Positions 20,885-23,911 of a stretch of 23,911 bases of DNA are shown piece by piece. The translations under genes were made by a program, and so were the position numbers. The DNA lies in NCBI GenBank assembly GCA_009903905.1, contig WYEI01000032.1, forward strand, positions 1 through 23,911, written 5' to 3'. Each line of letters opens with the position of its first letter. Position 1 is the stretch's first letter. Under the pieces are notes generated by a model. It had not been told where the DNA came from, searched no databases, and saw only the letters and a program-made list of their open reading frames with translations. The stretch is from Pyrobaculum sp. (GTDB taxonomy: Archaea > Thermoproteota > Thermoprotei > Thermoproteales > Thermoproteaceae).

Positions 20885-20911
20885 CTTTTTTATTCCTGTT
20901 GTAAATAAGGT
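20885..20911. promoter_or_regulatory. Divergent promoters of the DHPS-like gene and the 100-aa gene
   Basis: The start codons are 32 bases apart. A CTTTTTTATTC element (about 20885-20895) is about 24 bases before the plus ATG at 20914. The minus-strand CTTATTTAC (about 20902-20910) is about 24 bases before the minus ATG at 20881. The flanks, including both start codons, form an imperfect inverted repeat. Confidence 0.5.
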
Positions 20912-20913
20912 TA

Positions 20914-21216
20914 ATGCAAAAAGTCATTCGAAGCAAGACGTACATCTTTGAAGGCGAACTACCAGAGGAGGTCGCTACACTGCTGGAGAAGTGGGGGAAT
21001 CTGGTTAAGAAGGGCGAGATTGTTGCGTACACCGTGGAGTCCGGAGAGATACGCATCCGCAAAGTGGCCGAGGGACCTACATACACCGTGAAGAGGATCT
21101 ATATAGAGCCCGGCTGTGGCTGTCTTCTTGAGCTCGACGAGAGACGAGACTTCGAGGAGAATATAGTCGCCTACTCAATATACCGCAAGAGACTGTGCGC
21201 GCAACATCAAGCTTAA
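20914..21216 (+). CDS. Small hypothetical protein (100 aa)
   Basis: No family is recognised. The sequence is a mix of strands and short helices: KTYIFEGELPEEVATLLEKW, then a beta-rich part GEIVAYTVESGEIRIRKV and YTVKRIYIEPGCGCLLELDE. A CGC pair lies at about residues 68-70, with one more cysteine near the C-terminus (RLCAQ). There is no signal peptide or membrane span, so it is probably a cytosolic nucleic-acid or metal-binding small protein; this is only a guess. It is divergent from the DHPS-like gene, and its last codons overlap the promoter of the following methylthiotransferase gene. Confidence 0.75.
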   Translation: MQKVIRSKTYIFEGELPEEVATLLEKWGNLVKKGEIVAYTVESGEIRIRKVAEGPTYTVKRIYIEPGCGCLLELDERRDFEENIVAYSIYRKRLCAQHQA

Positions 21217-21220
21217 AACT
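21211..21220 (+). promoter_or_regulatory. Box A of the methylthiotransferase gene
   Basis: GCTTAAAACT overlaps the stop of the 100-aa gene and is centred about 23 bases before the GTG at 21239. This supports that GTG as a leaderless start. Confidence 0.45.
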
Positions 21221-21238
21221 AGATTCGCCCCCTCCTTC

Positions 21239-22549
21239 GTGGTTAAGGTCTACGTAGAGACGTACGGCTGTTGGCTGGCTAAGGCAGATGCAGAGGTGAT
21301 TAGACAAAGGCTAGGGCTCGAGAAGGTCTCCAATCTCGACGAGGCTGATCTAACGCTAGTTTATACATGCGCCGTGAGAGAAGACGGGGAGGTGAGACAA
21401 CTTGCAAGAATCAGGGAGCTGGCGGCGTCTGGCAAGAGTCTTGTGGTGGCCGGGTGCCTCGCCAGGCTTAGGCCGTATACCATAAGGTCTCTGGCGCCCG
21501 GCGCCAAGCTTCTGTACCCCGCCGAGGTGGAGGGGGGGCAGGAAAGAGAGATGCGCATCCTGCCGCGGCACGAGGACGGCCTCATCTACGTCGTGCCTCT
21601 CCAAGTGGGGTGTCTCGGCAACTGCACCTTCTGCGCCACAAAGTACACAAGAGGCGGCGCTGGCTATGTAAAAAGCGCGGCGCCAGACGACGTGGTCCGC
21701 CACGTCAAGGAAGCTGTGGCTAGAGGCGCAAAGGAGATATACCTCACGGGCCAGGACGTCATCACCTACGGCTTCGACATGAGGTGGAGACGCGGCTGGA
21801 CTCTGCCCGACCTCCTGGAGAGGATTCTGCGCGAGGTGGACGGCGAGTATCGGGTGAGGATAGGCATGTCTGAGCCTTGGGTCTTTGAGAAATTTGCAGA
21901 CCAGTTACTGGACGTGATTAAACGCGACAAAAGGGTCTATAGGTACTTCCACCTCCCGGTGCAGTCCGGCAGCGACCGCGTGTTAAGGGCAATGGGCAGG
22001 AGGTACACCGCAGACGAATACCGCTCTCTCGTGCGCAAAATCAGGAGGGAACTCGGCGAGCCCGTCTTCATAGCGACCGACATCATCGTCGGCTTTCCTG
22101 GCGAGGACGAGGAGGACTTCGCCGAAACCGTAAAACTAGTGCAGGAGCTTCAGTTCGACAAGGTGCACGTGGCGCGGTTCAGCCCAAGGCCATTCACAGA
22201 AGCCGCCGTGATGCCTCGGCAAGTCCCAGACGCAGAGAAGAAGCGGAGGAGCAAGATCTTGTCTCAAATGGCTCTGAAAATTGCCCACCTGAGAAACGGC
22301 CTCCGCGTTGGGCAGAGAGACGTCTTGCTAATCGACGAGGTCGACCACGGCTTGGTGGTGGGGCGGGCTAGCGACTATAGACAAGTGGTCGTTAAGAGAG
22401 GCGCTGGCGACGGGCTGATAGGCGCCTTTGTGGAGGCGACGCTTGTGGCCGCGGGCCCCGTGTACCTATACGGCGAAATTACAATAGAGCCTGTTCCCAG
22501 GGGAATTTCTTGGCGGCCTTCTGGCTCCGTAGCTCGTCAAGCTTCTTAA
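21239..22549 (+). CDS. tRNA methylthiotransferase (MiaB/MtaB radical-SAM family)
   Basis: The protein has 436 residues and a GTG start set by the TATA spacing. The N-terminal MTTase domain carries three cluster cysteines: C11 (ETYGC), C44 (YTCAVRE) and C73 (VAGC). The radical-SAM core has CLGNCTFC (C125, C129, C132) and ends around residue 320. A TRAM RNA-binding domain occupies about 365-427. Archaeal members are usually e-MtaB type, which add a methylthio group to t6A37 in tRNAs reading ANN codons; cytosolic, using SAM and Fe-S clusters. The usual Asn three residues after the first Cys is Ala14 here. The 3' end overlaps the convergent metG by 71 bases. Confidence 0.93.
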   Translation: MVKVYVETYGCWLAKADAEVIRQRLGLEKVSNLDEADLTLVYTCAVREDGEVRQLARIRELAASGKSLVVAGCLARLRPYTIRSLAPGAKLLYPAEVEGGQEREMRILPRHEDGLIYVVPLQVGCLGNCTFCATKYTRGGAGYVKSAAPDDVVRHVKEAVARGAKEIYLTGQDVITYGFDMRWRRGWTLPDLLERILREVDGEYRVRIGMSEPWVFEKFADQLLDVIKRDKRVYRYFHLPVQSGSDRVLRAMGRRYTADEYRSLVRKIRRELGEPVFIATDIIVGFPGEDEEDFAETVKLVQELQFDKVHVARFSPRPFTEAAVMPRQVPDAEKKRRSKILSQMALKIAHLRNGLRVGQRDVLLIDEVDHGLVVGRASDYRQVVVKRGAGDGLIGAFVEATLVAAGPVYLYGEITIEPVPRGISWRPSGSVARQAS

Positions 22550-23911
22550 GCAACGACTGAACCTCCGCTTCGGTTATTTTTCTGAAAAGCGGCTTGACTT
22601 CTCTCAGCGGAGTGCCTGGGCTGGGCGGTCTAAGCGCCTCCTCCCACTTGAGCTCCGAGGTCTCGCCCATCATCTTCCACAGCTGATACGCGGTATCTGG
22701 CACCACCGGAGCGAGACCGACTGCCAACATTTTTAGAGACCAATAGGCGCGGTGTAGAACTGCATACGCCACCTCGACGTCTGTCTTCACGAGCTCCCAG
22801 GGGGCCCGTGCGTTTAGGTAGCGGTTGCCTTCTCTGGCTATCTCCACCACGGTGTGGAGGGCGTCTTTAAGCTCCACCGCGTCGTAGTGCTTCTCAGCTT
22901 TTTTGAAGAGCTCCGCGGCCTTTGCTATGAAGTCTTCGTCTTCTGATGCCGCGCGGCCCGGCGGCGGCACAACACCGCCTATTCGGTTCTTTATGAAGGT
23001 GAGGACCCTGTTGACGTAGTTCCCAACGTCGTCGTTCATCACCTTGTTTATTATCTCAAGCGCCGTGGCCCAGGTGAAGCTGGTGTCTCTCTTCTCTGGA
23101 CGTATATACACAAGGACAAATCTCCAGTAGTCGGCTGGGAGGAGTTGAAGCGCCTCGTCTATCCATATGCCCCACCTCCTGCTTTTTGAGAACTTATCCC
23201 CCTCGTACAGCAGATACTCCGTGGAGGCCGTGGAGGTCGGCATGGCGTATCCGCCTCCGTTCGCCAGAAGCAACGCCGGCAGTATTATGACGTGGAAAGG
23301 TATGTTGTCCTTGCCCACGAAGAAGATGATTTTCGTCTCCGGGTCCTTCCAGAAGCGTTCCCACTCTCCTTCTCTCCCCAGCCGTCTGAAGTGCTCTATG
23401 ACGGCGGATATGTAGCCAAGGACGGCCTCAAACCAGACGTAGATGGTCTTCCCCTCGGCGCCTGGAAACGGCGCGGGGATGCCCCACCTGTTGTCTCTAG
23501 TGATGGCACGGGGCCGCAAGCCCTCCTTAAGCATCGCCAGCGACATCTCCTTGGCGTTCTGCGGCAGGTGTGGGTTTTCCTCTACGTACCTCCTTATCCT
23601 GTCCTCCAGCTTTCTGAGGTCTAGGTACCAGTGCCGCGTGGTTCTCCACTCCGGCTTGGAGCCGCAGATGGCGCACCGCGGCTCTATTAACTGCTTAGGG
23701 TCTAGAAGTCTTCCGCAGTTCTCGCATTGGTCGCCCCTAGCTCTTTCATATCCACAGTAGGGGCATCTGCCGATTATGAAGCGGTCGGGTAGGTATATCT
23801 TGTCCCTGGGGCAGTACGGCACCTCCTCCTCTTTGGTGAAGATGTACCCGTTTTCATAAATCTTGAGGAAGAAGTCCTGGGCGAACTTTATGTGGGTCTC
23901 CGAGTGGGTGT
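22479..23911 (-). CDS. metG: Methionyl-tRNA synthetase, N-terminus outside the window
   Basis: The minus-strand frame is open from the right edge (first full codon ends at 23909) to the stop at 22479, giving 476 residues of the C-terminal part. [14 protein letters not shown] opens the fragment. The connective insertion then carries two zinc knuckles: CPRD with CPYC, and CENC with CAIC. This four-knuckle pattern is typical of archaeal/class 1 MetRS. KFSKS (of the KMSKS loop) lies further on, with the WGIWID sequence after it. The anticodon-binding helical domain completes the protein, ending [10 protein letters not shown]. There is no C-terminal EMAPII-like tRNA-binding domain in this gene. 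The HIGH motif must lie beyond the window. It charges tRNA-Met in the cytosol. Confidence 0.96.
   Translation of the reverse strand, partial: THSETHIKFAQDFFLKIYENGYIFTKEEEVPYCPRDKIYLPDRFIIGRCPYCGYERARGDQCENCGRLLDPKQLIEPRCAICGSKPEWRTTRHWYLDLRKLEDRIRRYVEENPHLPQNAKEMSLAMLKEGLRPRAITRDNRWGIPAPFPGAEGKTIYVWFEAVLGYISAVIEHFRRLGREGEWERFWKDPETKIIFFVGKDNIPFHVIILPALLLANGGGYAMPTSTASTEYLLYEGDKFSKSRRWGIWIDEALQLLPADYWRFVLVYIRPEKRDTSFTWATALEIINKVMNDDVGNYVNRVLTFIKNRIGGVVPPPGRAASEDEDFIAKAAELFKKAEKHYDAVELKDALHTVVEIAREGNRYLNARAPWELVKTDVEVAYAVLHRAYWSLKMLAVGLAPVVPDTAYQLWKMMGETSELKWEEALRPPSPGTPLREVKPLFRKITEAEVQSLLKKLDELRSQKAAKKFPWEQALL

Noticed and set aside
1..23911. tRNA, rRNA, IS element or cas genes
   Set aside because: No cloverleaf, rRNA segment, transposase motif or Cas motif could be recognised by eye. 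C/D-box sRNAs in intergenic gaps cannot be excluded without a covariance search.

Overview
The window looks like a chromosomal segment of a hyperthermophilic crenarchaeon of the Thermoproteales (Pyrobaculum/Thermoproteus-like). This is inferred from TATA boxes lying about 22-26 bases before start codons (leaderless transcripts), gene pairs joined by ATGA/TGATG overlaps, class III (archaeal pilin) signal peptides, an archaeal-type zinc-knuckle methionyl-tRNA synthetase, and generally GC-rich coding sequence. No database search was possible, so family calls rest on motifs read by eye.

Layout. (1) 1-5054: a type IV pilus/secretion assembly. A VirB11/TadA/ArlI-class ATPase (minus strand, 3' end cut by the window edge) diverges from a pilin gene. 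The pilin is followed by six small genes with overlapping or near-overlapping ends. Each encodes one N-terminal membrane segment plus an exported, often cysteine-containing domain. (2) 5047-8448: a 1133-residue secreted protein of unknown family on the minus strand, whose middle is strikingly AT- and Asn-rich. (3) 8517-16312: a phospho-signalling island. It holds a glycosylation-site-rich coiled-coil membrane protein, a Hanks-type Ser/Thr kinase fused to an FHA domain, a PP2C phosphatase, a membrane-spanning FHA protein with an outside domain (opposite strand), a vWA-FHA protein, a stand-alone FHA protein with a threonine-bearing tail, and a 788-residue surface protein with repeated beta domains and a charged cytosolic tail. 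(4) 16313-17938: a decayed, gene-poor stretch with fragments of a solute-binding-protein-like gene, other broken frames, and a heptad-repeat coiled-coil gene that appears frameshifted at a T6/A6 run. (5) 17939-23911: a membrane-anchored hypothetical protein, then a housekeeping block: a THUMP protein, an ABHD14-like hydrolase, a dihydropteroate-synthase homologue, a small hypothetical protein, a MiaB-family tRNA methylthiotransferase and the C-terminal part of methionyl-tRNA synthetase.

How it may work together (inference). Kinase and phosphatase are translationally coupled and would set the phospho-threonine state of targets. Four related FHA domains in four differently built proteins could read that state: the kinase itself, a vWA scaffold, a free adaptor and a membrane receptor. 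Two surface proteins with cytosolic tails, a huge secreted protein and a pilus system lie alongside. This suggests an envelope-sensing or envelope-assembly system under Ser/Thr phosphorylation control. It resembles the kinase/PP2C/vWA triads known from bacterial TerY-P loci but is combined with FHA receptors and pili, and it is the best candidate here for an undescribed system.
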